From Acidimicrobiia bacterium (GTDB lineage Bacteria; Actinomycetota; Acidimicrobiia; Spongiisociales; UBA11373): DNA of 64,000 nt. The notes below the pieces were generated by a model, which was not told the origin of the DNA, did no database searches, and saw only the letters and a list, made by a program, of their open reading frames with translations. Positions 1 to 7,767 of the stretch are shown here, in pieces; the first letter of the stretch is position 1, and the number at the start of each line of letters is the position of its first letter. The translations under genes were made by a program, and so were the position numbers. The stretch spans positions 951,608 to 1,015,607 of the forward strand of contig CP129495.1 in the NCBI GenBank assembly GCA_030584185.1, written 5' to 3'.

Positions 1-1320
1 GCCCACCTCCACTGCCAGTCGACGCCTGGTGTTCAGATGCGGGAAGAACCGCTCGTCGCCACCGCGCAGCGGGCGAAGCTGATCGAACCAGGTCGCCTCG
101 GGATCGAAGGCGGCGAAGAAGGGACGCCCCACCAGGTCGGGGTCGCGGGCCTGGAGGTACTCGAGCACGAATGCGTCCTGACCGTCCACCCGGGCGATGC
201 CGGAGATCCTCACCTTGCCGGGGGTGGCCGACATCGACGGGCCGCGTACGGTGCGGCCCAGTCCGGACACCTTGCTCACCGCCCTTCGGTACATCTCCCA
301 GCACTCCACCAGCGGCACCTCGAAGTAACGGCGGGCGCCGGTGTCGCGCTCGACGAACATGTAGTAGGGAACGCATCCCAGCTGAACCCCGCGTCGCCAC
401 AGGTCGCGCCAGATTGCTGCGTCGTCGTTCACATGACGGATCACCGGGCTCTGCATTCTCACGTTGGCCCCGGTGGAGCGGATCCGACGCACCGCCTCCC
501 GGGCGACCCCGGTGGAGAGCTCCACCGGGTGCGAGTAGTGACCCATGATCGCCAGGTGCTTGCCGGCTGAGGCGACCTCCTCGAAGAGGCGGAGCAGGTC
601 TTCGGCGTCGTCATCCGACACGAAGCGCTGCGGCCAGTAGGCGACCGCCTTGGTCCCGATGCGGATCGAGGTGACGGTCTCGACCTGCAACAGCGGCTCC
701 AGGTACCGACGCAGGACCCTGGTCTTCATGATCATCGGATCGCCCCCGGTGAAGAGCACGTCGCTCACCTCGGGATGCCTGTCCAGGTAGGCGATGAGGC
801 CCGCCACCTCGGGCGCCCCGAAGCGGAGGTCCTTGGGCCCGACGAACTGCGCCCACCGGAAGCAGAAGGTGCAGTAGGCGTGGCAGGTCTGGCCTCGGTT
901 GGGGAAGAAGAGGACGGTCTCGGCGTACTTGTGCTGCAGGCCGGGCAGCGCCACACCGTCGAGCTGCGGGATGTTGTCGGTCATCTGCCCGGCAGGATGC
1001 GGATTCAGCTCGAGACGGATGGCGTCGGCAGCGGCTTCGATGTCGTCGTCTCCGACGCCGGCCTCGAGCAGTGCTTCGATGGCGGAGAAGTGCTCCGGAT
1101 CCAGCATGCCTCGCTGCGGGAAGGTGAGCTGGAACATCGGATCGTCCGGGACCCGGTCCCAGTCGATCAGCCGATCGACCACGTACTGGTTGGTGCGAAA
1201 CGGCAGAACCCTCGCGACCACGCCCACCGAACGCTTGACCGACTCCGGGAGCCGCCCCCACTGGGGCAGCCGGTCCACGTTGGCGAGGGTGATGGCACGA
1301 TACCTGCTCGTCTCTTCCAC
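1..1320 (-). CDS. KamA-family radical SAM aminomutase (3' end outside window)
   Basis: The product belongs to the lysine 2,3-aminomutase (KamA/EpmB) family of radical SAM, PLP-dependent aminomutases. The diagnostic CxxxCxxC iron-sulfur motif is present as TCHAYCTFCFRW about 160 residues in, followed by the SAM-binding GGDP segment (VLFTGGDPM). The reading frame is open from a GTG at 1320 to the left edge, 440 codons, so the C-terminus is missing. The GTG is chosen because it opens the conserved frame; GGTAGGG about 13 nt upstream is a weak ribosome site. It is divergent from the polyprenyl synthase gene, 92 bp away. The substrate (free lysine, another amino acid, or a protein lysine) cannot be told from this fragment. 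Confidence 0.85.
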   Translation of the reverse strand, partial: MEETSRYRAITLANVDRLPQWGRLPESVKRSVGVVARVLPFRTNQYVVDRLIDWDRVPDDPMFQLTFPQRGMLDPEHFSAIEALLEAGVGDDDIEAAADAIRLELNPHPAGQMTDNIPQLDGVALPGLQHKYAETVLFFPNRGQTCHAYCTFCFRWAQFVGPKDLRFGAPEVAGLIAYLDRHPEVSDVLFTGGDPMIMKTRVLRRYLEPLLQVETVTSIRIGTKAVAYWPQRFVSDDDAEDLLRLFEEVASAGKHLAIMGHYSHPVELSTGVAREAVRRIRSTGANVRMQSPVIRHVNDDAAIWRDLWRRGVQLGCVPYYMFVERDTGARRYFEVPLVECWEMYRRAVSKVSGLGRTVRGPSMSATPGKVRISGIARVDGQDAFVLEYLQARDPDLVGRPFFAAFDPEATWFDQLRPLRGGDERFFPHLNTRRRLAVEVG

Positions 1321-1412
1321 CTGGTTTCGACCCTACCAGCGGGCACCGGCAATGTCGGATCGACGATGGAGCGGCCGCCGAGGCCTGTGCCGCCGCGGCG
1401 TAACATCGACCG

Positions 1413-2411
1413 ATGGAACTTCCCCCGATACGCGACCTGGTCGGCATCGATCGGGTGTGGTCGCGCCTGGAGCGGGTGGAAGAGCGTCTCCGCCAGGTGA
1501 CCACCTCGGACGACCCGTTCCTGACCGGGATCGCCCAGCACCTGCTCGACGGCGGCAAGCGCTACCGCCCGATGCTGGCCCAGGTGACGGCCGAGATCGG
1601 AGGGGGTGACGGGGAGGAGCCGGTCGAGGCCGGGGTGGCGGTGGAGCTGGTCCACCTGGGAAGCCTGTACCACGACGATGTGATCGATGAGGCGTCCTCG
1701 CGCCGCGGCACGGTGTCGGTGAACACCAACTGGACCAACACCATCGCCATCCTCGCCGGTGACTTCCTGCTCGCCCGGGCCTCGGAAGTGGCGGCGCCGC
1801 TCGGCCCCGAGGCGGTGGCACTGCTGGCGCGCACGTACGCCCTGCTGTGCGAGGGGCAGATGCTGGAGTTACAGGCGGGCAACGACCTGGATACGCCCGC
1901 CGAGCGCTACTTCACGGTCATCGAGAAGAAGACCGCCAGCCTGATCCGCACCTCGGCGCGCCTAGGCGCCATGGCCGGCGGGGCCGATGTCGAAGCCGTG
2001 AAGGCGGCCACGCTGTGGGGGCACGAGGTGGGCATGGCCTTCCAACTGACCGACGACGTGCTCGACCTGACCGCCACCGAGGAGTTCCTGGGGAAGCCGG
2101 CCGGCTCGGACATCCGGGAGGGAACATTCACGCTCCCGGTGATCGACGCCCTGGCGTCGCCGGACGGAGCCGCCATCAGGAGTCTCCTGGACGGGGGCAA
2201 GCCGTACCCGGACGAGGCAGTGGTCGCCGTGATCGAGATCATCAGGACCGGCGGGCACACCCGGGGTGCGCTGGCCGAGGCGAAGCGCCGCATCGCAAGC
2301 GCCGCCGAGGCCGCGGCGTCGCTGCCCAGCCGTGAGGTCGCCGAGGTGCTCACCGGGCTCGGCGACTACCTGGTGGAACGGGTGGAGTCGGCGCCTGCAG
2401 CCACCGGCTGA
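1413..2411 (+). CDS. Polyprenyl (isoprenoid) diphosphate synthase
   Basis: A trans-prenyltransferase of 332 aa that condenses isopentenyl diphosphate onto allylic diphosphates, making the prenyl chain of menaquinone or other isoprenoids. GGKRYRP lies at residues 47-53, the first aspartate-rich motif DDVID at 88-92 and the second, DDVLD within FQLTDDVLDL, at 214-218. Length is normal for the family. The residues before the first aspartate motif (GSLYH) would help set chain length, but I cannot assign a C-number. No strong ribosome site precedes the ATG. The gene is followed 3 nt after its stop by a hairpin, and marks the left border of the accessory block. Confidence 0.9.
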   Translation: MELPPIRDLVGIDRVWSRLERVEERLRQVTTSDDPFLTGIAQHLLDGGKRYRPMLAQVTAEIGGGDGEEPVEAGVAVELVHLGSLYHDDVIDEASSRRGTVSVNTNWTNTIAILAGDFLLARASEVAAPLGPEAVALLARTYALLCEGQMLELQAGNDLDTPAERYFTVIEKKTASLIRTSARLGAMAGGADVEAVKAATLWGHEVGMAFQLTDDVLDLTATEEFLGKPAGSDIREGTFTLPVIDALASPDGAAIRSLLDGGKPYPDEAVVAVIEIIRTGGHTRGALAEAKRRIASAAEAAASLPSREVAEVLTGLGDYLVERVESAPAATG

Positions 2412-2413
2412 CG

Positions 2414-2438
2414 AGGGTTGGCCGATCCCGGCAACCCT
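2414..2438 (+). terminator. Probable terminator after the polyprenyl synthase gene
   Basis: A 7-bp arm AGGGTTG (2414-2420) pairs exactly with CAACCCT (2432-2438); the inner CCG/CGG extends the stem past a single bulged G, leaving an ATCC loop. It starts 3 nt after the stop codon. There is no U-run, as is common in high-GC genomes. Confidence 0.55.
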
Positions 2439-2518
2439 TCTCGGCGCGGTGACGACCGAAGGGGCCAGGTCGCCTGGGCCGTGGGAACCCGGGCGGGCCC
2501 TGCACCACGCGAGGGAGT

Positions 2519-2540
2519 CCGCGACCCTTCGGGACCCCTG
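2519..2540 (+). repeat. Hairpin repeat, copy 1 (left border of accessory block)
   Basis: The right half (TCGGGACCCCTG) is identical to copies 3 and 6; the left half has diverged. An alternative stem GGAGTCC with GGACCCC forms around a longer loop. It is followed by TCGTGAGTTGACTGCC, which resembles the tails of copies 2-4. It lies 143 bp upstream of the VOC gene. Confidence 0.6.
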
Positions 2541-2682
2541 TCGTGAGTTGACTGCCACTCGGTTCGCGCTCCATGCTGTCCCGTGTCGCCCTAATCCGTC
2601 CGGCACGGTCGGGGTCGATACGATCCTCGGAGCGGCCCCGATCCCGTTGGAACCACCGCACCAAGAGTCAGAGAGGCCTGCG

Positions 2683-3339
2683 ATGAGCGAACAGGGGTGG
2701 AGCGAGTTCCTCGCTGCTGACGGATTGGAGGACTGGGTGGTGCTGCACGGCGGAGCGACGGCGGCGTTTCGAGTCGATTCGCTCGGCGATGCGGCACGGC
2801 TGGCGGAGGCCGTAGCGCGCCTACCAGGCATGGGGGAAGCAGGCGCTCTGCTGACGGTCTCGTCTGACCACCTCACGATTCGACTGACTCGCGACGTCTG
2901 GGAACTCGAGTCACGCCATCTCGAACTGGCGCAGACGATCTCGGTGATGTCTCGCGAGCACGGTGCCGCTGGTGACCCGGCAGTGGTGCAGGAAGTCCAG
3001 CTGGCCATCGCGGCGAAGCCGAAGGAAGCCGATGTCGGCTTCTGGCGGGCAGTACTCGGATACGCGCCGATGGCAGACGACAACGCGGTGGACCCACTCG
3101 GCCACGGATCGACGGTCTGGATGCAGGAACTCGATGAGGCGAAGCCGCTGCGTCACGCAATGCATGTGGATGTCTCCGTGGGGCGCGAGCACGCCGAGGC
3201 GCGCCTTGCAGCTGCGCTCGCTGCCGGCGGCCGCATCGTCGACGACTCGCACGCACCCGGACACTGGACTCTCGCCGACCGCGCCGGCAACCGTGTGTGC
3301 ATCGCTGCCTGGCCCGACGGATCGACGAGACCCAACTAG
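2683..3339 (+). CDS. Pterin dehydratase-like / VOC (glyoxalase-fold) fusion protein
   Basis: A soluble protein of 218 aa with two parts. Residues about 1-95 resemble the pterin-4a-carbinolamine dehydratase fold: the segment LLTVSSDHLTIRLTRDVWEL followed by HLELAQTIS echoes the family pattern of a histidine-bearing strand and a helix. Residues about 105-215 are a vicinal-oxygen-chelate domain (FWRAVLGY, HVDV, DRAGNRVCIA) like the glyoxalase-like domains common in Actinomycetota. The enzyme activity is not known. The ATG at 2683 is preceded by GAGAGG with short spacing. It stands alone between two hairpin repeats, suggesting a single-gene cassette. An in-frame extension upstream to 2266 overlaps the previous gene and is not credible. 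Confidence 0.8.
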   Translation: MSEQGWSEFLAADGLEDWVVLHGGATAAFRVDSLGDAARLAEAVARLPGMGEAGALLTVSSDHLTIRLTRDVWELESRHLELAQTISVMSREHGAAGDPAVVQEVQLAIAAKPKEADVGFWRAVLGYAPMADDNAVDPLGHGSTVWMQELDEAKPLRHAMHVDVSVGREHAEARLAAALAAGGRIVDDSHAPGHWTLADRAGNRVCIAAWPDGSTRPN

Positions 3340-3356
3340 GGCAGCCACATCCGGGT

Positions 3357-3378
3357 CAGGAGTGCTTCGGGGCTCCTG
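3357..3378 (+). repeat. Hairpin repeat, copy 2
   Basis: Arms CAGGAG and CTCCTG pair perfectly around a TTCG loop region. The repeat starts 18 nt after the VOC stop codon and lies between convergent genes. Its tail, TCAGGACTTCGCCAGACT, matches copy 3 at most positions. Confidence 0.7.
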
Positions 3379-3496
3379 TCAGGACTTCGCCAGACTCGCG
3401 TTTACCTTGCGGGTACTCAGTTCCGGCTTTACCAAGTCGCAACCGCCACCGGAAGAGTGAACGGCTCCGCCAGATGTCTCGACGTAGGCGAGCGTT

Positions 3497-4768
3497 CTAC
3501 ATCGGTCGGCGCGGGACCGGGCGGACCGGCAGTGCTGTGAGCGTGTCGCCCGTCTCCGACGCCAACGACCGCTCGAGCAGTGTGAATAGGCCGACGATGT
3601 CGGGAGCCTCGAAGACCCGATATCTGTGTCGGCCGATGTTTCGTTGGACCAGTACGCCGGCGCCGGTGAGTTGACTGATCGCGCCCGAGGCCGCCACTCT
3701 TGAGCGCTGAGTCAGTGCGGCCGCAGTCTCCACGGTCAGGAGCGGCACCCCGGGAAGCAGCCGAAGCAGCAAGTCGGTCGTCGAGTTGGCACGCACCCCC
3801 CCGAGACGTCCACGCCACTGTCCTTCAATGTCGTCAATCGTCCCGGCGTATCGCGTCGCGTCAGCGCTCGCACGCTTGGTCGCGGTCGTGAACACGCGCA
3901 GCCAGTCATGCGTCGCGCTCGAACGCTCGGGGCTGTCGGGTGCGTGGATGTGCCGGAAGGCGGTCAAGCCGCCCACATAGGCCTGTGCCCAAGTTGCGAG
4001 GATCAGGCTTATCGGGGGCACGAAACGCGGCGCCAGTCCTCGGCGACGCAACACCACATGGACCAGGGCGCGGCCGGTTCTGCCGTTCCCGTCGATGAAG
4101 GGGTGGATCGTCTCAAACTGAGCATGGACGATGGCGGCTTGCACTACCGCTGGATGCTCGTCACCGTTGAGATATGCCACCAGGTCATCGAGAAGGTCGG
4201 GAACACGGTCGGGTGGCGGTGGAACGAAGGCCGCCGAGCATGGGTTGTAGCCGCTGCCACCGATCCAGTTCTGCTGCGTCCGGATCTTCCCTGCTGAGGC
4301 GGCATCTGAAGCTTCCATGAGCAGGCGATGAATCGCCAGCAGGTCTTGGAGTTCAAATCGCTTTGGGGAGGATGCGCGGTCGATGGCGTCGGTCATCGCG
4401 GAGATGTTCGCCATGATCATTGCTGCTGCTTGGTCCGCGGCGTCGCTGCCGTGAGCCAGGAGCGCTTCAGCGCGCATGAGTCGCTGCGGTGATGCCTCGA
4501 TTCCTTCGATCCTTGACGACGCAACTGACTCGGCACGCAGGAGGAACCTGGCTAGTCCTTCGAGGCTCACATGGGGTGCGTTACCGGTGTTGAGCTGGCG
4601 GATCGCCGTCTCGGCATCCGCGATGTCTGCTGCCAGATCAGCGGGGATACTGAGACCCCATCCCACCACCGGATCGGGAATGTATGCGTCGTACGAGCAT
4701 CCGCCACGGTCGCGCCGGCTCGCCCCCTCAAAGTGAGGTTCCCAGCGGCACCTGATAAGTGAAGCCAT
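3497..4768 (-). CDS. Fic family protein (AMPylase-type) with winged-helix C-terminus
   Basis: A 423-aa Fic protein. The catalytic motif HPFIDGNGRTGR is intact at residues 222-233, so nucleotidyl transfer (usually AMP to a hydroxyl side chain) is expected. SSRIEG at 84-89 fits the (S/T)xxxE(G/N) inhibitory helix placed N-terminal to the Fic fold, which holds the enzyme off. Residues about 335-420 look like a winged-helix domain (LLTVETAAALTQRSRVAASG), suggesting DNA binding. The ATG at 4768 has TTAGGGG 7 nt upstream. A repeated array of half-sites sits directly upstream and may be an operator for self-regulation. No separate antitoxin gene is seen. The target is unknown. Confidence 0.9.
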   Translation of the reverse strand: MASLIRCRWEPHFEGASRRDRGGCSYDAYIPDPVVGWGLSIPADLAADIADAETAIRQLNTGNAPHVSLEGLARFLLRAESVASSRIEGIEASPQRLMRAEALLAHGSDAADQAAAMIMANISAMTDAIDRASSPKRFELQDLLAIHRLLMEASDAASAGKIRTQQNWIGGSGYNPCSAAFVPPPPDRVPDLLDDLVAYLNGDEHPAVVQAAIVHAQFETIHPFIDGNGRTGRALVHVVLRRRGLAPRFVPPISLILATWAQAYVGGLTAFRHIHAPDSPERSSATHDWLRVFTTATKRASADATRYAGTIDDIEGQWRGRLGGVRANSTTDLLLRLLPGVPLLTVETAAALTQRSRVAASGAISQLTGAGVLVQRNIGRHRYRVFEAPDIVGLFTLLERSLASETGDTLTALPVRPVPRRPM

Positions 4769-4778
4769 GGACTACCCC

Positions 4779-4857
4779 TAACGAAAGGTTACGGCACAAC
4801 CTTATCTTAGGTTGAGTGCTAACGAAAGGTTATGACACAACCTTAGCTTAAGTTGGA
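4779..4857 (-). promoter_or_regulatory. Tandem operator-like array upstream of the Fic gene
   Basis: Two direct copies of a unit of about 37 bp with a 41-bp period (start 4779 and 4820). Each holds three related half-sites: AAGGTT, AACCTT and TAGGTT (4785, 4798, 4808), repeated as AAGGTT, AACCTT and TAAGTT (4826, 4839, 4849). Spacing of 13 and 10 bp puts sites on nearly the same helix face. The array ends 10 bp before the Fic start codon, so a bound protein would block transcription or initiation. No clear -35/-10 pair could be assigned. Confidence 0.6.
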
Positions 4858-5199
4858 TGTGGGTAAAGGTTCCTGGCCGCGTGTCTCGGTCAGTCGAGCA
4901 CTGCTGCGACCGAGGGTCGCGCACTGGAACCCCGAAGTAGGCCCAAGGAGGCGGCTGCTGCGGCAGCAGCGGGGGCGGCGGCATGAGCATGACCACGACC
5001 ACGACCAGGAAGATCCGCCGAGCCAGGATGAGATAGAGGTCAGGTGTCCCTCGGGACCCCTGTCACGACTTCGCTGACTATGTCGCCTTCACACTCTCGC
5101 CCTGAAGGCTTCCGAAAAACGCGCAGGCCCCTCGATTCAAGCGGGCGCGTGCGGACACCGATGTGTCACAATGTGGACAGACCCAGGGGAAGGATGATC
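4858..5199. other. Gene-free stretch between the Fic gene and the small-protein/SDH pair
   Basis: I see no convincing coding sequence. It contains a short perfect hairpin (CTGCTG, CGG loop, CAGCAG) near 4953, hairpin repeat copy 3 at 5041-5062, and presumably the promoter of the gene pair that begins at 5200. Confidence 0.5.
5041..5062 (+). repeat. Hairpin repeat, copy 3
   Basis: Arms CAGGTGTCCC and GGGACCCCTG around a TC centre; all pairs match except one T/C mismatch at the fifth position. Identical over all 22 bp to copy 6 at 10360. The tail is TCACGACTTCGCTGACT. Confidence 0.75.
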
Positions 5200-5418
5200 A
5201 TGCACGACACGGCGCCATCCGCTGCTGTTGAAGCCGCTCTGCAGGACGCAGAACGGCTCTACGACCGATACATCGCCCTTGCAAGCCTCGCTGAGGCGCA
5301 GGCTCTTAGAGAGCTTGCTTCGGAGACGGTGTCGGACAGCCGCCCCGACGAAGCTCCCGAGCCGCCGCCGGCCGGTCTTGTGATCTCGGCGGGTTCACGC
5401 GACCTCGCGTTCCACTGA
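5200..5418 (+). CDS. Small acidic protein paired with an SDH-type protease
   Basis: A 72-aa protein with no family I recognise: an N-terminal helix rich in alanine and glutamate (about 8-48), then a proline-rich linker and a short tail. Two in-frame ATGs exist, at 5194 and 5200; AGGGGAAGG ends at 5193, giving a proper 6-nt spacing only for the second. Its stop is 3 nt before the start of the SDH protease gene, so the two are almost certainly co-translated. It could be an adaptor, substrate or inhibitor of that protein; this is a guess from context. Confidence 0.65.
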   Translation: MHDTAPSAAVEAALQDAERLYDRYIALASLAEAQALRELASETVSDSRPDEAPEPPPAGLVISAGSRDLAFH

Positions 5419-5421
5419 TTC

Positions 5422-6354
5422 ATGGCTGCCTGGAACGACCTTCTCAGCGAGTTCAACGGGCAGCCTGACGACGCAGCAAGGACCGCCTGGTTCAAGGCGG
5501 AATTCGCTTCATCTCTGCAGCGGATCTCGACCATCCGCGACGACTCCAACGTCCTGATCTACTCGTCGGCGTTCCTCCACAAGCCTCAGGCACCCGCCCA
5601 CAAGCTCCAGATCAGCCCGGAGGACTTGAACGGGTTCATGTCCGTCGTCTACGGCATGAGTTGGTCAAAACCCTTGACGCTTCTCCTCCACACGCCTGGC
5701 GGAATCACTAACGCGGCCGAGACGATCGTGCGATACCTGCGAGCCAAATTCCCACACATCGAAGTCGTCGTGCCCGCCTACGCGATGTCGGCCGGAACGA
5801 TGATCTCCCTCGCATCAGACCGAATCATCATGGGGCACCAGAGTCAACTCGGACCTATCGACCCCCAGATGCCAGTCGGTGGCGGCCGCTTCGTCTCGGC
5901 CAGAGCAGTCGTGGATCAGTTCGCCAAGGCCAAGGAAGAGATCACCGACGACCTCACCCTTGCTCACATCTGGGCGCCGATTCTCCAGTCACTGGGCCCC
6001 TCACTCCTCCAGGAAGCCCAGAACGCCCTAGACTACGGGGAACGGATGGTGGCGGAGTGGCTCGCCGAGTGGATGCTGAAGGGCGACCCTCACCGTGTGA
6101 GCAAGGCTGCGAGCATTGCTGAGCACTTCAACGACGCGACCCAACACAAGAGCCACGGGAGACGCATCGACAGAGCTGAGGCGGCCTCAAAAGGCGTGGT
6201 AGTGGAGGCGCTTGAGGACGACCAGGACCTCCAGGACGCGGTACTCACGGTGTACCACCTTGCCACGATCCTCATGGAACACAGCCCGGCGGCGAAGCTC
6301 ATGTGGACCCACCACGACCGTCAGTGGATCATGAACTGGGGAGCCGCCCCGTAG
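5422..6354 (+). CDS. SDH (ClpP/crotonase-fold) serine protease family protein
   Basis: A 310-aa member of the serine dehydrogenase proteinase group, soluble relatives of SppA. The crotonase-fold landmarks are HTPGG at 90-94 (oxyanion turn), a probable nucleophile Ser123 in AMSAGT, and LGPIDPQ at 143-149, which in SppA-like enzymes packs near the active site. No signal peptide or membrane segment is seen, so it is cytosolic. It lies 3 nt after the small acidic protein gene. The pair is bracketed by hairpin repeats 3 and 4 and so forms one unit of the accessory block. The substrate is unknown; comparable proteins are often found with defence or phage genes. Confidence 0.85.
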   Translation: MAAWNDLLSEFNGQPDDAARTAWFKAEFASSLQRISTIRDDSNVLIYSSAFLHKPQAPAHKLQISPEDLNGFMSVVYGMSWSKPLTLLLHTPGGITNAAETIVRYLRAKFPHIEVVVPAYAMSAGTMISLASDRIIMGHQSQLGPIDPQMPVGGGRFVSARAVVDQFAKAKEEITDDLTLAHIWAPILQSLGPSLLQEAQNALDYGERMVAEWLAEWMLKGDPHRVSKAASIAEHFNDATQHKSHGRRIDRAEAASKGVVVEALEDDQDLQDAVLTVYHLATILMEHSPAAKLMWTHHDRQWIMNWGAAP

Positions 6355-6400
6355 GTCGACCTGTCCGCGCCCACCTGGCGACGACGACAAACAGGGGGTT

Positions 6401-6422
6401 GGGGAGCCCCTCAGCACCCCTA
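6401..6422 (+). repeat. Hairpin repeat, copy 4 (degenerate)
   Basis: Aligns without gaps to copy 5; the arms GGGGAGC and GCACCCC pair except for one A/A mismatch. The tail TATCAGGAGTTGGCC matches copies 1 and 2. It is 47 nt after the SDH gene. Confidence 0.55.
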
Positions 6423-6512
6423 TCAGGAGTTGGCCGTACCTTTGGTGCTCTTTGCGCTGCCAATCACCTGAATCAGCCGTCTGTCAATCATGCCCGATTA
6501 GGGTTGGGACCG

Positions 6513-6749
6513 ATGCTCGCGATCGCCATCAAGTTCGGTGAATACCGCTGGGAAGGCTGGGGGGAGATCGCGGTGCTCGTCGCTGCGGCGGGCATGGTCA
6601 TCGGCTTAATCCCAACGTTGCTGCAACAAGTCGGGGAATGGCGACGCGGAGAGTGGAGCGGCCCCAAGTTCGTCCTGGTCTCCGTGCTGCAAGTCGTCCT
6701 TGCCATAGTCCTTTTGCGATGGGCCATCGCGCTCAGTGGGCCGCAATGA
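6513..6749 (+). CDS. Two-helix membrane microprotein
   Basis: A 78-aa protein with two predicted membrane helices (about 18-36, AVLVAAAGMVIGLIPTLL, and 54-73, FVLVSVLQVVLAIVLL) joined by a short charged loop, EWRRGEW. Family not recognised. The ATG at 6513 is preceded by GGGTTGGGA. It is the only gene between hairpin repeats 4 and 5. It could be a holin-like or toxin-like peptide, or simply an orphan membrane protein; the sequence does not decide. Confidence 0.55.
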   Translation: MLAIAIKFGEYRWEGWGEIAVLVAAAGMVIGLIPTLLQQVGEWRRGEWSGPKFVLVSVLQVVLAIVLLRWAIALSGPQ

Positions 6750-6848
6750 CCTCGAAGATGTACCACACGACCGGCTAGCGGTGCGTACGGCTAGCGGGTG
6801 TCTCGGCTCGCTCAGATAGTCCTCACGGGCCGTTGCCACCAGCTCCGC

Positions 6849-6870
6849 CAGGAGCCCCTCGGGGCCCCTG
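6849..6870 (+). repeat. Hairpin repeat, copy 5
   Basis: Arms CAGGAGCCCC and GGGGCCCCTG pair with one A/C mismatch at the fifth position. Compared with copies 3 and 6, GTCCC/GGGAC has become GCCCC/GGGGC: both arms changed together, which argues that the folded form matters. Confidence 0.7.
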
Positions 6871-6942
6871 TAATTCCGCTTGCTTTCCACGACACACGCG
6901 AACTTGATCAAGCGACGGCGTGACCGACGTGCCGACATGTGT

Positions 6943-7386
6943 TCAAGCCCAGATATCGTCGCCCTCACCCTCCACCGGAGGCCGTTCCGCCCACCCCGCA
7001 CTCCTCTTGAGGCCATAGTCCCAGAGCACCTCGGCCATTTCCGACATGCCCTCAGCGTCGAGGCAGGGCGCATCCTCCAAGCTCCGGCTGCCGTCGAATC
7101 CGAATGCGTATCGAGCCGCCGTGCTCCGTGGGTCCCATCTAGAAATGTCGGCGACAAATCCACGGATAGAGCGCTCCACCTCATCCTCGGACGCTCGCAA
7201 CGGATCGTCGGGCGGGAGCAGCTCGAGGATCTCTGCCAGGTCGTGCTCCTTCCCCACGACTTCCCCAGTTACCTCCGCGACGATCCGCTTAAGGACAAGC
7301 TCCCCAAGGTGTCGAAGAGCAAAGAGGGCCACCCGCGGAAAGTTGCTTTCGAGCAGGTACCCCACCGAGGCTTGCCACTCAGACAT
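6943..7386 (-). CDS. HEPN-like hypothetical protein
   Basis: A 147-aa soluble protein. The N-terminal half (W-x-AS-x2-YLL, then [21 protein letters not shown], then [12 protein letters not shown]) follows the helix pattern of HEPN domains, many of which are toxin or RNase modules, but the usual Rx4-6H motif is not evident. The start at 7386 lies only 4 bp from the end of an IS3 element; the IS terminal repeat supplies GGGGAGG 8 nt upstream of the ATG. An in-frame reading continues into the IS as far as 7512 but has no coding sense. Whether the original N-terminus was longer cannot be seen. It lies in the cassette bounded by repeats 5 and 6. Confidence 0.5.
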   Translation of the reverse strand: MSEWQASVGYLLESNFPRVALFALRHLGELVLKRIVAEVTGEVVGKEHDLAEILELLPPDDPLRASEDEVERSIRGFVADISRWDPRSTAARYAFGFDGSRSLEDAPCLDAEGMSEMAEVLWDYGLKRSAGWAERPPVEGEGDDIWA

Positions 7387-7390
7387 CAAC

Positions 7391-7417
7391 TGAACCTCCC
7401 CGGGTTTCTTGGAGGCT
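7391..7417 (+). repeat. IS3 left terminal inverted repeat
   Basis: Begins TGAACCTCCCCGGGTTT and ends GGAGGCT. Read outward on the minus strand, the CCTCCCC segment becomes GGGGAGG and serves as a likely ribosome site for the neighbouring HEPN-like gene. Confidence 0.85.
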
Positions 7418-7440
7418 CCGACCTTTGGGAGGATGGAGCC

Positions 7441-7767
7441 ATGACACGGAGACAGCAGGGGAAGTACCCGAACGAGGTGCGCCGTCGGACGGTGCGTCTG
7501 GTGTTGGAGCATCGTGACGAGTACGCCTCGGAGTGGGCGGCGATCACGTCGATAGCGGCCAAGTCGGGGATGACGGCTGAGACGTTGCGCAAGTGGGTGC
7601 GCCAGGCCGAGGTCGATGAGGGCCGGCGGCCGGGGGTGACGTCGGAGGAGTCGGTGCGGGTCCGGGAGCTGCAGCGCGAGAACCGGGAGCTGCGTCGGGC
7701 CAATGAGATCCTCAAGGCGGCGTCGGCTTTCTTCGCGGCGGAGCTCGACCGCCCACAGCAGAGATGA
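7441..7767 (+). CDS. IS3 transposase OrfA
   Basis: A 108-aa DNA-binding subunit: a helix-turn-helix (about 10-60, [17 protein letters not shown]) followed by a leucine-zipper-like helix ([19 protein letters not shown]) used for assembly. The start at 7441 follows GGAGGATGGAGCC. It overlaps orfB by 4 nt (ATGA). In many IS3 elements OrfAB is made by -1 frameshifting; here the overlap could also allow simple re-initiation. Confidence 0.9.
   Translation: MTRRQQGKYPNEVRRRTVRLVLEHRDEYASEWAAITSIAAKSGMTAETLRKWVRQAEVDEGRRPGVTSEESVRVRELQRENRELRRANEILKAASAFFAAELDRPQQR

Noticed and set aside
4802-5002. A 66-codon minus-strand frame upstream of the Fic gene
   Set aside because: It runs through the operator repeats and a low-complexity proline/valine stretch; no support as a gene.
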